A stretch of DNA of 64,000 bases from Bifidobacterium scardovii JCM 12489 = DSM 13734 (GCF_001042635.1 NZ_AP012331.1:2790001-2854000), one strand, 5' to 3'; shown: positions 1-9,353, numbered from the stretch's first letter. A program made the numbers and translations. The notes: generated from the letters alone by a model not told the origin.

Positions 1-566
1 AGATAGGCCAGACGCACCAGATACTGCAGATGCTCGCAGGTGAGCGGCTCGCCATCGAGCATCAGTCCGCCGTCTTCGGCGACATCGGCGCGATACAGGG
101 CGTCCGACACGTACGCGGTCGCCTCCTCGGCGGCCTTCTGCGCACGCATGATGCTTTCCAGCTCCGAATCGGTCTTGCAGCGGTGCGCGTCGGAGAAAAA
201 TTTCTCGTCGACGGTGAGCTTCAGCCCCTTGGCGCGCAGGAAATCCGCCGCCTGGGTCGGGAACGTCGGCGGGATCAGCGCCTTCGTCACGCCGGTGCGC
301 TTCAGCGCCTCGGCGTAGCAGTCCAACTCGGCCGTGGTCTCGTCCGGCTCGCTTGCCTTGAACTCATCGAAGCCCAGGCTTTCCAACGGCATGACGGTGA
401 CGCCGGGCACTTCGCGCATGCGGGCGCTCTCCAAGGTGCTGCATGCCACATAGTCGTCACCCGCCTCGGTGTGGATATACATGAACGGATCATGCACGTC
501 ATGGGGGATCAGATGGTGCATATCCGCCGCAGCCGTGCTCGCATAGATGATGAATGCCGATGTCAT
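1..566 (-). CDS. Xaa-Pro aminopeptidase-like M24 protein, N-terminal part
   Basis: This open frame enters from the left edge, so only the first 188 or so codons are visible. It begins MTSAFIIYASTAAADMHHLI after an AAGGAGTCCTG ribosome-binding site. The visible part resembles the N-terminal substrate-recognition (creatinase-like) domain of M24 prolidases and Xaa-Pro aminopeptidases. The segment DAHRCKTDSELESIMRAQKA matches the usual transition helix (K-T-x-x-E-x-x-x-[IM]-x-x-A) before the metal-binding domain. The catalytic pita-bread domain and its five metal ligands lie outside the window, so activity cannot be judged. These cytoplasmic enzymes release N-terminal residues preceding proline. 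The gene is divergent from a peptide-binding lipoprotein, which fits peptide use, but that link is inferred. Confidence 0.72.
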   Translation of the reverse strand, partial: MTSAFIIYASTAAADMHHLIPHDVHDPFMYIHTEAGDDYVACSTLESARMREVPGVTVMPLESLGFDEFKASEPDETTAELDCYAEALKRTGVTKALIPPTFPTQAADFLRAKGLKLTVDEKFFSDAHRCKTDSELESIMRAQKAAEEATAYVSDALYRADVAEDGGLMLDGEPLTCEHLQYLVRLAY

Positions 567-758
567 CAGGACTCCTTCCGTGGGCCGGTATGGACTCACA
601 TATCAAAATGCAAGTTTTAATCATACTATCTCTTACAAATATGACACTATCAGTGTATTAGTATTTCATTTGAGTAACAATACCTGATCATCAGTTAACA
701 AATGAATATCTTTTCCGGCTATTGTTGATGCATGTCCACAGAAGAGAAAGGACGGGAC
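567..758. promoter_or_regulatory. AT-rich divergent intergenic region
   Basis: About 190 bp separate the M24 peptidase from the divergently transcribed lipoprotein gene. The DNA is clearly more AT-rich than its surroundings, as expected for two back-to-back promoters. No single -35/-10 pair stands out, and I see no convincing operator or riboswitch. Confidence 0.4.
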
Positions 759-2396
759 ATGAACAGGTTCAGTAAAGTGGCCAAAACGGCGGCGATGATC
801 GCCGCGCTCACGCTGTCAATGTCCGGATGCGGCGCATCCTCCAACGGCTCCGGCAGCAAGTCCTCGCAGGATTCCTACGACAAAACCGCAATCATCACCA
901 CCAACGGCTCCGAACCGTTGAATCCCCTGACCCCGGTGCAGTCCGTCGAATCGGGCGGCGCCAAGGTCGCCACCCAGCTGTTCGCCGGACTGGTGACCTA
1001 CAGCAGCGACGGCAAGCCCGTGCTCGACGCCGCCGAATCGATCACGCCGAACGACGACAGCGCCGAATGGACCGTCAAGCTCAAGAGCGGCTGGACCTTC
1101 ACCAACGGCGAGAAGATGACCTCCGATTCCTTCATCGATTCGTGGAACTACGCGGCGAAGCTGAGCAACGGCCTGCAGGCGGCCTCCTATTTCAGCAACA
1201 TCCAAGGCTATTCCGATTCCAAGGATTCCGATCTGACCGGCGTGAAGAAGGTGGACGATCTCACGTTCACCGTGGCGCTCAACAAGCCGGAATCCGACTT
1301 TCTGATGCGTCTCGGCTACGTCGCCTTCGCACCGATGCCGTCCGTCGCCTTCGACGACATGAAGGCCTACGGCGAGCACCCGATCGGCAACGGCCCGTAC
1401 AAGATGGCCAGCGACAGCGCATGGCACCACGACCAGAAGATCGAACTGGTCGCCAACCCTGATTACAAGGGCATCCGGCAGCCGAAGAACGGCGGCATCA
1501 CGTTCAACCTGTACACCTCGCTCAACTCCGCCTACGCGGATGTGCAGTCGGACAACCTCGACATCCTCGACACCCTCCCCGACTCGGCGATCAAGAGCGC
1601 GGACACCGCCTTCAAGGGCCGCAACGTCAACCAGGCGGCGGCCATCTTCCAGTCCATCAGCATCCCGTACTACCTGGAGCACTGGAGCGGAGAGGAAGGC
1701 ACGCTGCGCCGGCAGGCCATCTCCTACGCCATCAACCGCGACACCATCGTCCAGAAGATCTTCAACGGCACGCGCACCCCGGCGACCGACTTCTCGTCTC
1801 CCGTGGTGGACGGGTACAGCAAGTCGCTCGAAGGCAGCGACGTGCTGAGCTACAACGCCGACAAAGCCAAGGAACTCTGGGCACAGGCCAACGCGATCTC
1901 GGACTACGGCGACAACACCTTCTACATCGCCTACAACGCCGACGGCTCGCACAAGGCCTGGGTCGACGCGGTCTGCAATTCGATCAAGAACACGCTGGGC
2001 ATCAACGCGGAGGGCGACCCGTACCCCACCTTCTCCGCCTCGCTGGAGGACCGCCTCGGCGCCAAGCTCAAGGGAGCGACCCGCGCCGGGTGGCAGGCCG
2101 ACTGGCCGTCGCTGTTCAACTTCCTCAACGAGAACTACCGCACCGGAGCCAGCTCCGATCTCGAAGGCTACAGCAACAGCGAGTTCGACAAGCTCATCGA
2201 CGAGGGCGCCGCCTCCACCTCTTCGGAGGACGCCATCAAGAAGTTCCAGCAAGCCGAGGAGATCCTGCTCAAGGATCTGCCGTCCGTGCCGCTGTGGTAT
2301 CAGAACGTCAACGGCGTCTGGTCCACGAAGGTCAGCAACGTCAACTTCGGCTGGGATTCCGTGCCGATCTACTATGAGGTCACCAAATCCAAGTGA
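759..2396 (+). CDS. Family 5 extracellular solute-binding lipoprotein (oligopeptide type)
   Basis: A 545-residue secreted lipoprotein of the OppA/DppA (SBP family 5) type. The N-terminus has a basic stretch, a hydrophobic core and the lipobox LSMSGC, predicting diacylglyceryl anchoring at the outer face of the membrane. The body has the hallmarks of the family: an early segment on current estimates of target and load (TQLFAGLVTYSSDGKP), the GNGPYKM turn, and a C-terminal DLPSVPLWYQN. I start at 759 because AGAAAGGAC lies at proper distance; an earlier ATG at 732 has no site. No permease or ATPase genes follow, so it must work with a transporter encoded elsewhere. Ligand class (peptide or oligosaccharide) cannot be read from sequence. 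Confidence 0.85.
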   Translation: MNRFSKVAKTAAMIAALTLSMSGCGASSNGSGSKSSQDSYDKTAIITTNGSEPLNPLTPVQSVESGGAKVATQLFAGLVTYSSDGKPVLDAAESITPNDDSAEWTVKLKSGWTFTNGEKMTSDSFIDSWNYAAKLSNGLQAASYFSNIQGYSDSKDSDLTGVKKVDDLTFTVALNKPESDFLMRLGYVAFAPMPSVAFDDMKAYGEHPIGNGPYKMASDSAWHHDQKIELVANPDYKGIRQPKNGGITFNLYTSLNSAYADVQSDNLDILDTLPDSAIKSADTAFKGRNVNQAAAIFQSISIPYYLEHWSGEEGTLRRQAISYAINRDTIVQKIFNGTRTPATDFSSPVVDGYSKSLEGSDVLSYNADKAKELWAQANAISDYGDNTFYIAYNADGSHKAWVDAVCNSIKNTLGINAEGDPYPTFSASLEDRLGAKLKGATRAGWQADWPSLFNFLNENYRTGASSDLEGYSNSEFDKLIDEGAASTSSEDAIKKFQQAEEILLKDLPSVPLWYQNVNGVWSTKVSNVNFGWDSVPIYYEVTKSK

Positions 2397-2498
2397 TCGT
2401 GCGGCCGCATCCCACGGCCCGCACCACGGTCACCCGATCGACCGATCATGCGATCGCCCGCGCCCGCCCGTACCGGACGCGCCGGGCGGATGACCGAC

Positions 2499-2532
2499 GA
2501 AACTGCCACGGCTCCGAGTCCGTGGCAGTTTC
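2499..2532 (+). terminator. Hairpin terminator after the lipoprotein gene
   Basis: A perfect 13-bp inverted repeat (GAAACTGCCACGG / CCGTGGCAGTTTC) with an 8-nt loop, about 100 bp past the lipoprotein stop. The 3' arm ends in GTTTC, so the U-tract is weak but the stem is very stable. Confidence 0.75.
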
Positions 2533-2596
2533 ATTGATGCCGCCACGGATCGGCGGCGAGCACGCCGTGCGCGCGACTCCCAGCGAGCCGAGCACA

Positions 2597-2624
2597 TCCA
2601 GCAAGTCCAGCAAAGTCCAGCAAG
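2597..2624 (+). repeat. Triple TCCAGCAAG tandem repeat in a leader
   Basis: Three tandem copies of TCCAGCAAG (the middle one has an extra A) lie 18 bp before the start of the aminotransferase gene, just upstream of its ribosome-binding site. Confidence 0.8.
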
Positions 2625-2641
2625 TAAGGAAGGAAGCACCC

Positions 2642-3838
2642 ATGCTCAATATCGACCCGTCCTGGAGGCATATCACCTCGCCCGATTTCTCCCCATATGA
2701 CGGCATGGACCCGGACCGCAAGATCCTGCTTACCGGAGCCGACCTGTTCTTCCCGGACCCGTGCCTGCCGGCGCATGTCATCGAGGCGACCAAACGGGCG
2801 TTGGATGAGGGACGCACGCACTATTCGCTGGCCAACGGCTACGCCGAGCCCGAGCTGCGTGAGGCATTGGTGCGCAAGCTGGCGACCTTCAACCAGCTCG
2901 AAGTCGACCCCGACACCGAGCTGCTGGTGGTGCCCAGCTCCGCGATGGGCCTGTATCTGGGCATCCGCGTCTGCGTCAGGCCCAACATGGGTGACGAGGT
3001 GCTCAACATCGAGCCCGGCTTCTCCGAGAACATCAACGACGTGCTGCAGATCGGCGCGGTCAACGTGCCAGTGCCCGTGCGCGAGGAGACCGGGTTCCAT
3101 CTGGAGCTCGATGTTCTGGAGTCGAAGATCACCGAACGCACCCGCTGCATCGTGCTGACCAATCCCAACAATCCGACCGGCACCGTGTACGACCGCGAGG
3201 AGCTGCTCGGCCTGACGGACATACTCGAACGGCACAATCTCATCGCCGTGGTCGACCAGGATTTCGAGCGGCAGGTCTACGACAAGGAATACGTCACCTT
3301 CGCCACGCTTCCCGGCATGCGCGCGCGCACGATCAGCGTGTTCGGCACATCCAAGGATCTGGGGCTCACCGGCTACCGCGTGGCCTACATGGTGGTGCCC
3401 AAGGAGCTGTTCCCCGTGCTCAAGCCGGCGATTTTCAACGTGCATGGCCCGACCAACACCTTCGCGCAGATCGGCGCCGCGGCGGCGTTCGACGACCCGA
3501 AGTACGCCGACGACTGGGTGGAGCTCATGCGCGCGCGGCGCGCAAGGGGTCAGCGCATACTCGACGCCATCCCGGGTGTGAGCTGCCCGCTGCCCGAGGG
3601 CGGATTCTACTTTTGGGCGAATGTCAGCCGTCTGGGCACCTGCGAGGAAGTGCGCGACTGGCTGCTCGCGGACGCGCAGGTCGGCGTTGGCCCCGGCACC
3701 TGGTTCACGCCGTTCGGCGAAGGATATCTGCGCATCATGTACGGAGCCGTTCCCAACGAGGAGCTCTACGACGAAGCTCTGCGCCGCATCGACGCCAGTC
3801 TGCGCTGGCTGGCCGCGCGCAGGGGCGTCGTCGACTAG
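2642..3838 (+). CDS. Pyridoxal-phosphate aminotransferase, class I/II
   Basis: A 398-residue cytoplasmic fold-type I PLP enzyme. Seen in the sequence: the cofactor-binding NPNNPTGTVYD block, the VVDQDFERQVYD strand carrying the PLP-pyridine aspartate, and FGTSKDLGLTGYR, where the lysine is the expected Schiff-base residue. A C-terminal arginine region (GEGYLRIMYG) would bind the substrate carboxylate. This matches aspartate/alanine-type aminotransferases of the MalY/PatA-AspB superfamily, but substrate specificity is not resolved. Start 2642 follows AAGGAAGGAAG. It lies on the same strand as the upstream lipoprotein gene but is separated from it by a hairpin terminator, so it is probably its own unit. 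Confidence 0.85.
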   Translation: MLNIDPSWRHITSPDFSPYDGMDPDRKILLTGADLFFPDPCLPAHVIEATKRALDEGRTHYSLANGYAEPELREALVRKLATFNQLEVDPDTELLVVPSSAMGLYLGIRVCVRPNMGDEVLNIEPGFSENINDVLQIGAVNVPVPVREETGFHLELDVLESKITERTRCIVLTNPNNPTGTVYDREELLGLTDILERHNLIAVVDQDFERQVYDKEYVTFATLPGMRARTISVFGTSKDLGLTGYRVAYMVVPKELFPVLKPAIFNVHGPTNTFAQIGAAAAFDDPKYADDWVELMRARRARGQRILDAIPGVSCPLPEGGFYFWANVSRLGTCEEVRDWLLADAQVGVGPGTWFTPFGEGYLRIMYGAVPNEELYDEALRRIDASLRWLAARRGVVD

Positions 3839-4168
3839 CGCTCCCTCTGGAGAGGAACACGGCTGAGGCCAAACCAGTCACGCCCGCCGAATGAGCGACT
3901 CGGCGGAACGTCTGCGACAGCGCACGAAGCGTACATCGCATGTAACGTCTCGAGCTGACGGCGCAGCCAACTGGCTCCAACCGATCGCGCCCCGGCGGAT
4001 TCACACAGACGCTGGTCGATATCGTCGCACGGAACAATCCGACGTGACATTGATCGGAGTCACAGACTTCTGCACACTAGCCGCGTTCCTGTGACCGCCC
4101 CCAGATCAACATGAAGCGTCGATTCCCCGCACCGGTGCTTCACCGCCATCGACATGACATATCGTGCT
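3839..4168. other. Intergenic region without recognised genes
   Basis: About 330 bp between the aminotransferase and the ATPase. No ORF with coding character, no tRNA-like clover leaf and no strong hairpin were seen. The last bases run into the direct repeat described next. Confidence 0.5.
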
Positions 4169-4223
4169 AAAACCTCAGAAAAGTGCGATTCCATCTACAT
4201 ATAAAACCTTAGAAACGTGCAAT
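4169..4223 (+). promoter_or_regulatory. 21-bp direct repeat upstream of the ATPase gene
   Basis: Two copies of AAAACCTYAGAAAMGTGCRAT at 4169-4189 and 4203-4223, start to start 34 bp apart, with 18 of 21 positions identical. They stop 12 bp before the ATPase start codon, so a protein bound there would cover the promoter or ribosome-binding region. Confidence 0.75.
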
Positions 4224-4235
4224 CGAGGAGTGGCG

Positions 4236-5592
4236 ATGTTCCGGAGGAAGGCGTACAACAGGCTTCTCGCGTGGAAGCGAAACGGCGGCGGGACAGCCAT
4301 GCTGATCGAGGGCGCCCGCCGTGTGGGCAAGTCCACGGTCGCGGAGGAGTTCGCCAGGAACGAATATGATTCGTATGCTTTGGTCGATTTCACGAGGATG
4401 GATGCCGAGTTCAGACAGACATTTTTGGACATGCGCAACGACCTCGACGGCCTGTTCCTGTACCTGTGCGCGGCGCTCGGCGTAACGCTCACGCCACACC
4501 GGTCCTTGGTCATCTTCGACGAAGTCCAGATGTTTCCCCAGGCAAGGGAGTTCATCAAGCATCTAGTCGCCGATGGGCGGTTCGACTACATCGAGACCAG
4601 TTCGCTGATCTCCATCAACGCCAATGTGAGGGACATTCTGATCCCCTCCGAAGAGGAGTCCATGCGCATGGGACCGATGGACTTCGAGGAATTCCTGTGG
4701 GCGATGGGCGAGGAAGCCTTGGCCCGGATGATTCGCTATGCGTTCGAGTCCGGCGTATCGTTGCCCGATTCGCTGCACCGCAAGGCGTCGCGCCTGTGGC
4801 GTGAATACATGCTGGTTGGCGGCATGCCGCAGTCGGCGGCGGCCTACGCTCCCGCCCGGGACATGGCCGCGGCGGACCGCGCCAAGCGCCTGGTGCTCAA
4901 ACTGTATCGGGAGGACATCGGTAAATACGGCGGTCTGGCGGCAAAGCGCGTGCGCGCGGTATTCAATGCAATCCCGGGCCAACTGGCGAAGCATGAGAAG
5001 AAACTGGTCTATAGCCAAGTCGAGAAGGGGTCCCGCTCCCGTGACTTCATGACGGCCTTTGCGTGGATGCGCGAGGCCGCGACGGTCAACCTGTGCATAC
5101 TGGCCGAGGATCCTTCGCTGGGGTTGGCGCTCAGCGCCGACGACACGGTCGTGAAATGCTATATGGCCGATACCGGCCTGCTGTCCACCATGGCGTTCTC
5201 CTCGGACGGCCCATCGCTGCCGGACGTGTACCGCCAAGTGCTGCTGGGCGCGGACGGCGTGAACGAGGGCATGCTTGCCGAGAACGCGGTCGCCCAGCAG
5301 CTGGTCGCGGTCGGACACGACCTGTACTTCTATGCGAAGTCATCCAACATACGCGAGGAACGTATGGAAATCGACTTCCTGATCGTGCGCCCGTACCCGG
5401 GACGCAGCGATGAAACCGCGAATCAGCCCCATCGAGGTCAAGTCCGGTAAACGGTATTCGACAGTGTCTCTCGACAAGTTCCGCACGAAGTTCGCTGGCA
5501 GAACGGGAGAGGAATATGCGCTTCATTCCCGGCCCATGGCAAGGGACGGCTATCGGCGCCTGCTGCCCCTGTACATGGCATTCTGCCTGTAA
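4236..5592 (+). pseudogene. AAA_14/DUF4143 ATPase, frameshifted near 5400
   Basis: The N-terminal AAA domain has a Walker A (EGARRVGKST) and a Walker B (SLVIFDEVQMF), followed by the DUF4143 region. Start 4236 follows CGAGGAGTGGC. The frame reads well to EIDFLIVRPYPGR at about 5405, then ends in a foreign tail at 5450. The missing family C-terminus (RISPIEVKSGKRY ... LLPLYMAFCL) continues immediately in the +1 frame from about 5410 to 5592. A single-base indel in 5395-5415 explains this. As written, the protein lacks its DUF4143 C-terminal nuclease-like fold. DUF4143 ATPases are widespread, patchily distributed and functionally undefined. This may be a real pseudogene, a sequencing error or, less likely, recoding. 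Confidence 0.8.
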
Positions 5593-5653
5593 CCGGACTC
5601 CCTTGCCAAAAAGTCCACAGCCCCGTCATGAACCATATGACGGCGCAACCAAC

Positions 5654-5678
5654 CGTCTCAGCGCAGCGCGCTGAGACG
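5654..5678 (-). terminator. Hairpin overlapping the GH43 stop codon
   Basis: A perfect 11-bp inverted repeat (CGTCTCAGCGC / GCGCTGAGACG, 3-nt loop) spans the last codons and stop of the GH43 gene. It may terminate or stabilise the transcript; the downstream U-tract is poor. Confidence 0.5.
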
Positions 5679-6755
5679 CTCGTATTCGGCGCGGGTCAGC
5701 GAGACCACGCCGCCGTGCTTGGTGTGCGGGGCGAGCGAGAACTCGGGGTCGTCGAGCGGACGCCACCCGGCGTCCAGATCATTGGAGATCATCGGGCGAT
5801 AGCCGATCGACGGGATCACGTCCACGAACAGATACCACTCGTCGTTCGCGCCGCCATCGTTGTGATGGTTGGCGAACACGGCCGGGCCTTCCACACCGTG
5901 GCCGTCCGAATAGCATTCGCCGATATGCGTCTGCACGCGCGTCCACACCGTGCCCGGCTCCCACCAGCGCTCGGCGTCGGTCGATTCCATCCCGATTCCT
6001 TCGCCGCTGCCGTCCGCCTTGCCCGTGCCGTTGTCCTTGGTGATGCGGTACGTGCGCTTGGTGCCGTTGGGCAGCTTGCGCTGGATCATCGTGGTGTCGA
6101 TGGAATTGGTTCCGGTATCGACGAACACGCCGCCGTACTCGTACGTATCCTGCGTGAAGTCGCGCGTCACGCCCCATAGCACCCTGTCGTGCACGTCGTC
6201 GCTCTCATGCCCGGGATCGTCGTCGGCGAACAGCTTGCTCGACCAGTACATGACGAACGCGCCGCGGCCGCCGTCATGATCTTCCGGATAGTAGTCGGGC
6301 ACCCACAGGCATTCGCAGGCCCACGCCATGCCCAGTTCGAGATGACCGCCGTCCGGTTTGCGCGACACGTCGAGCGTGCGCGCCTCGCTCCAATGCACCA
6401 GATCCGGCGACTGCCAGACGATGAGGTCCGTGCTGCCGTGGTGAGACCAGTAGTGCCAGTCGGTATCGGAGCCCGAGCCGTTGCCGTCGCCCATCACGCG
6501 CAGATCCGTGGCCACAATGTACCACATGCCCGTATCGGGGTTGCGCACGATGTGCGGGTCGCGCACGCCCTTGGTGCCCAGCTCGGAGCTCAGGATCGGC
6601 TCGCCGCCCTTGAGCGGGATCCAGCGGCGCGGGTCGTCACCGTCGGACAGATCCATGTAGACGCGCTCGGTGTGCCCGAGCGCGTTTTCGATAAAGTGCA
6701 CCAGCAGGTAGCCATACTGCTCCCCCGGGTTCTTGCCGTCAATGCTGTCGTTCAT
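5658..6755 (-). CDS. Glycoside hydrolase family 43 protein
   Basis: A 365-residue protein with the five-bladed propeller signatures of GH43, enzymes acting on arabinose- or xylose-containing glycans. The catalytic base aspartate sits in GVRDPHIVRNPDTGMWY, the transition-state aspartate in LWVPDYYPED, and the general acid glutamate in GHGVEGPAVFANHHND. No signal peptide or membrane anchor is present, so it should act in the cytoplasm on imported oligosaccharides. Start 6755 has AGAAGGAACGG at ideal spacing; an upstream ATG (6779) has none. No transporter or sugar regulator flanks it. Arabinofuranosidase versus xylosidase activity is not decidable here. Confidence 0.82.
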   Translation of the reverse strand: MNDSIDGKNPGEQYGYLLVHFIENALGHTERVYMDLSDGDDPRRWIPLKGGEPILSSELGTKGVRDPHIVRNPDTGMWYIVATDLRVMGDGNGSGSDTDWHYWSHHGSTDLIVWQSPDLVHWSEARTLDVSRKPDGGHLELGMAWACECLWVPDYYPEDHDGGRGAFVMYWSSKLFADDDPGHESDDVHDRVLWGVTRDFTQDTYEYGGVFVDTGTNSIDTTMIQRKLPNGTKRTYRITKDNGTGKADGSGEGIGMESTDAERWWEPGTVWTRVQTHIGECYSDGHGVEGPAVFANHHNDGGANDEWYLFVDVIPSIGYRPMISNDLDAGWRPLDDPEFSLAPHTKHGGVVSLTRAEYERLSALR

Positions 6756-6984
6756 CCGTTCCTTCTCCGCAATCGTCATCGTTTGTGTCGTCTCTGTCGT
6801 ATCGGTGTTGTGTCTGTATCGTTCCGGTCATGCTATCGGTCAACCGCCTCATTGTAATGCATGGATACCGGCGTTCTCGTCATCATCGGCAAGATCGGCG
6901 CACAATCAACGTAAATGATCCAGGATCCGTTCACCGGGCCGCGCCGCGGCCGACGCCCCCACGACACGCCCCGCAGAAACGCGC

Positions 6985-7015
6985 GAGGCCCCTTCCCATG
7001 CAGGGAAGGGGCCTC
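6985..7015 (-). terminator. leuA terminator
   Basis: A perfect 13-bp stem (GAGGCCCCTTCCC / GGGAAGGGGCCTC) with loop ATGCA. On the minus strand it is followed by GCGTTTCTG, and it lies about 120 bp past the leuA stop. Confidence 0.7.
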
Positions 7016-7073
7016 ACCGAAAAGCCTTCGCACTCATCACGGCATATCCGCCGTTATCCTGTGTCGGCAATGC

Positions 7074-7100
7074 CTGGCTCCCCTCCGAGAGGGGAGCCAG
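7074..7100. repeat. REP-like palindrome (GGCTCCCCTC type)
   Basis: A perfect 12-bp inverted repeat, CTGGCTCCCCTC / GAGGGGAGCCAG, with a 3-nt loop. It is one of many dispersed elements of this sequence in the window and sits between leuA and its terminator. Confidence 0.75.
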
Positions 7101-7135
7101 ACATCGCAAACGGATTACCGATGCGGGATACTACG

Positions 7136-9046
7136 TCAGCGTTCCGACCTGTTGACCGCGGAAATGATCGCCTTGAGCGAGCTCGTGATGATCGAGGAGT
7201 CGATGCCGACGCCCCAGATGATCTGGCTCTCGGCGTCCTCACCGATCTGGCACTCCACGTAGGAGGCGGCCATCGCGTCGGTGCCGACGGACATGGTGTG
7301 CTCCACGTAGTCCATCACCGAGACCTCAATGCCGAGGTTCGAGATCGCGTTGATGAACGCGGCGATCGGGCCGTTGCCGATGCCGGACAGTTCGCGCTCG
7401 ACCGGCTGATCGGCGTGCGCGCCGGCGCCGCGATCGAGCAGACGCGCCTTGAGCACGGTGTCGGACCCGTCCTCGCCGGAGGAGACGGACACCTTGAGCA
7501 GCTTCAGGCGGCCCCACTGCTCGAGCGATTCGTCGCGCGAGTCGCCGACGACCACGCCGGCCGCCGTCGCGCCCGACTCCTCGACCGGCAGGTACTCGTC
7601 CTTGAACAGGCGCCAGATGTCCTCGTCCTTGACTTCCTTCTTGGTCTCGTCGGCGTATTTCTGCACGATCTTGTCAAACTCGATCTGCAGACGCTTGGGC
7701 AGGTCGAGGTTGTGGTTGGTCTTGAGCAGGTAGGCCATACCGCCCTTGCCGGACTGCGAGTTGACGCGGATGATCGCCTCGTACGTACGGCCGATGTCCT
7801 TCGGATCGATCGGCAGGTACGGCACGAGCCACACGAAGCTGTCGAGATCGGCGCCGGCGCGATCGGCGGCCATCTGGCGGGCCTCGAGACCCTTCTTGAT
7901 GGCGTCCTGGTGCGACCCGGAGAACGCGGTGAACACGAAGTTGCCGGCGTAGGGGTGGCGCTCGGAGATCTTGATCTGGTTACAGTACTCGACGGTCTTG
8001 CGGATCTCCGGCACGTTGGACAGATCGAGCTGCGGATCGAGGCCCTGGGTGAGCCAGTTAAGGCCCAGCGTGACCAGGTCGACGTTGCCGGTGCGCTCGC
8101 CATTGCCCAGCAGGCAGCCTTCCACGCGGTCGGCGCCGGCCAGCACGGCCAGCTCGGTGGCGGCCACGCCCATGCCCTCGTCGTTGTGCGGGTGCAGGGA
8201 GAGCACGACCGAGTCGCGGTCGTCGAGGTGGGTGGAGACGTACTCCACTTCGTCGGCGAACACGTTCGGCGTGGTCATCTCCACGGTGGCGGGCAGGTTG
8301 ATGATCATCGGATGCTCGGGGGTGGGCTTGATGACACCGATCACGGCGTTGCACACCTCGACCGCGTACTCCGGCTCGGTGCCGGTGAAGGATTCCGGCG
8401 AGTACTCGTAGTACAGGTCGATGCCCTTGGCCTCGCCCTCAAGGTCCTTGCACAGCTCGGCGGCGTCGGTGGCGAGCTTCTTGATCTCGTCCTTGTTCTT
8501 CTTGAACACCACCTCGCGCTGCAGCACGGAGACGGAGTTGTAGAAGTGCACGATGGCGCGCTTGGCGCCCTTGAGCGCCTCGTAGGTGCGGCGGATGAGG
8601 TGCTCGCGGCACTGGGTGAGCACCACGATGGTCACGTCGTCCGGGATGAGCTCGCGCTCGATGAGCATGCGGATGAAGTCGAAATCGGTTTCGGATGCCG
8701 AGGGGAAGCCCACCTCGATCTCCTTGAAGCCCATGGAGATGAGCAGGTTCCAGAAGCGCAGCTTGCGCTCGGAATCCATGGGGTTGACCAGCGCCTGGTT
8801 GCCGTCGCGCAGGTCGACCGAGCACCAGCGCGGGGCGCGCGTGAGGCGCTTGCCGGGCCATGTGCGCTCGGGGAAGTCGAACGGCACCTGCTTGTCATAG
8901 GACGCGTACTTGTTGTACGGCATCTTGCTCGGCTTCTGGGGTTCGCCGATGAATCGCGCCGGAGGCAGCAGCGGGTCGTTGTTCCCTCCGTTGGACGCTG
9001 CAGCCGCAGCCGCGAGATCAAACACCGATGATTGATCCTGACCCAT
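7136..9046 (-). CDS. leuA: 2-isopropylmalate synthase
   Basis: A 636-residue enzyme catalysing the first committed step of leucine synthesis: acetyl-CoA plus 2-oxoisovalerate to 2-isopropylmalate. The catalytic TIM barrel opens with WCSVDLRDGNQALVNPMD, holding the metal-binding aspartate, and carries the later metal site SLHPHNDEGMGVAATE. The C-terminal third (from KLLKVSVSSGED) is the leucine-binding regulatory domain. The length fits the long actinobacterial type. Start 9046 follows an excellent AAGGAGGAG; an in-frame ATG seven codons earlier lies upstream of that site. Leucine feedback inhibition is expected from the family. The gene is monocistronic here, and no leader peptide or T-box was recognised upstream. 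Confidence 0.95.
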   Translation of the reverse strand: MGQDQSSVFDLAAAAAASNGGNNDPLLPPARFIGEPQKPSKMPYNKYASYDKQVPFDFPERTWPGKRLTRAPRWCSVDLRDGNQALVNPMDSERKLRFWNLLISMGFKEIEVGFPSASETDFDFIRMLIERELIPDDVTIVVLTQCREHLIRRTYEALKGAKRAIVHFYNSVSVLQREVVFKKNKDEIKKLATDAAELCKDLEGEAKGIDLYYEYSPESFTGTEPEYAVEVCNAVIGVIKPTPEHPMIINLPATVEMTTPNVFADEVEYVSTHLDDRDSVVLSLHPHNDEGMGVAATELAVLAGADRVEGCLLGNGERTGNVDLVTLGLNWLTQGLDPQLDLSNVPEIRKTVEYCNQIKISERHPYAGNFVFTAFSGSHQDAIKKGLEARQMAADRAGADLDSFVWLVPYLPIDPKDIGRTYEAIIRVNSQSGKGGMAYLLKTNHNLDLPKRLQIEFDKIVQKYADETKKEVKDEDIWRLFKDEYLPVEESGATAAGVVVGDSRDESLEQWGRLKLLKVSVSSGEDGSDTVLKARLLDRGAGAHADQPVERELSGIGNGPIAAFINAISNLGIEVSVMDYVEHTMSVGTDAMAASYVECQIGEDAESQIIWGVGIDSSIITSSLKAIISAVNRSER

Positions 9047-9347
9047 CACTCCTCCTTCTTTGTTCAAGGTTGCCGCCGAACAGTGACCGGCGGGCGTATT
9101 CCGTTTCGTTTACGCGCACGTAACATGCGTAAACCCCTATCCTACCGATCATCGCCCGGCAAATCGCCGCCGTTCCGCTATACGGCCTTTGGATCGGCGC
9201 CGTGGCGTGTCCCTGCGGAGCCACCGCCGACGGCCCGACCCCCGTAGCCGCCCGAGCCACCGCAGCCGGCCGTGCCACGAATGTGAATTCTTCACGACGA
9301 TATGAGCAATTCCCCGTTCGGGTGTCGCAATTACAGGCGCGTTTGCC
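9047..9347. promoter_or_regulatory. leuA upstream region with a TTTACGC inverted repeat
   Basis: About 300 bp between leuA and the divergent phosphoesterase. It holds an inverted repeat TTTACGC (9109-9115) / GCGTAAA (9127-9133) with 11 bp between arms, about 60 bp upstream of the leuA start. This could be an operator. No T-box or attenuator hairpins were recognised. Confidence 0.4.
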
Positions 9348-9353
9348 TATATT
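9348..9353 (+). promoter_or_regulatory. -10 element for a probably leaderless mRNA
   Basis: TATATT ends 7 nt before the ATG at 9361. There is no ribosome-binding site between them, so transcription would begin at or next to the start codon. No good -35 is visible. Confidence 0.45.

Noticed and set aside
6785..9031. A 748-residue plus-strand frame opposite leuA
   Set aside because: It is the antisense shadow of leuA in GC-rich DNA, with Arg/His/Val-rich sequence and no family resemblance.
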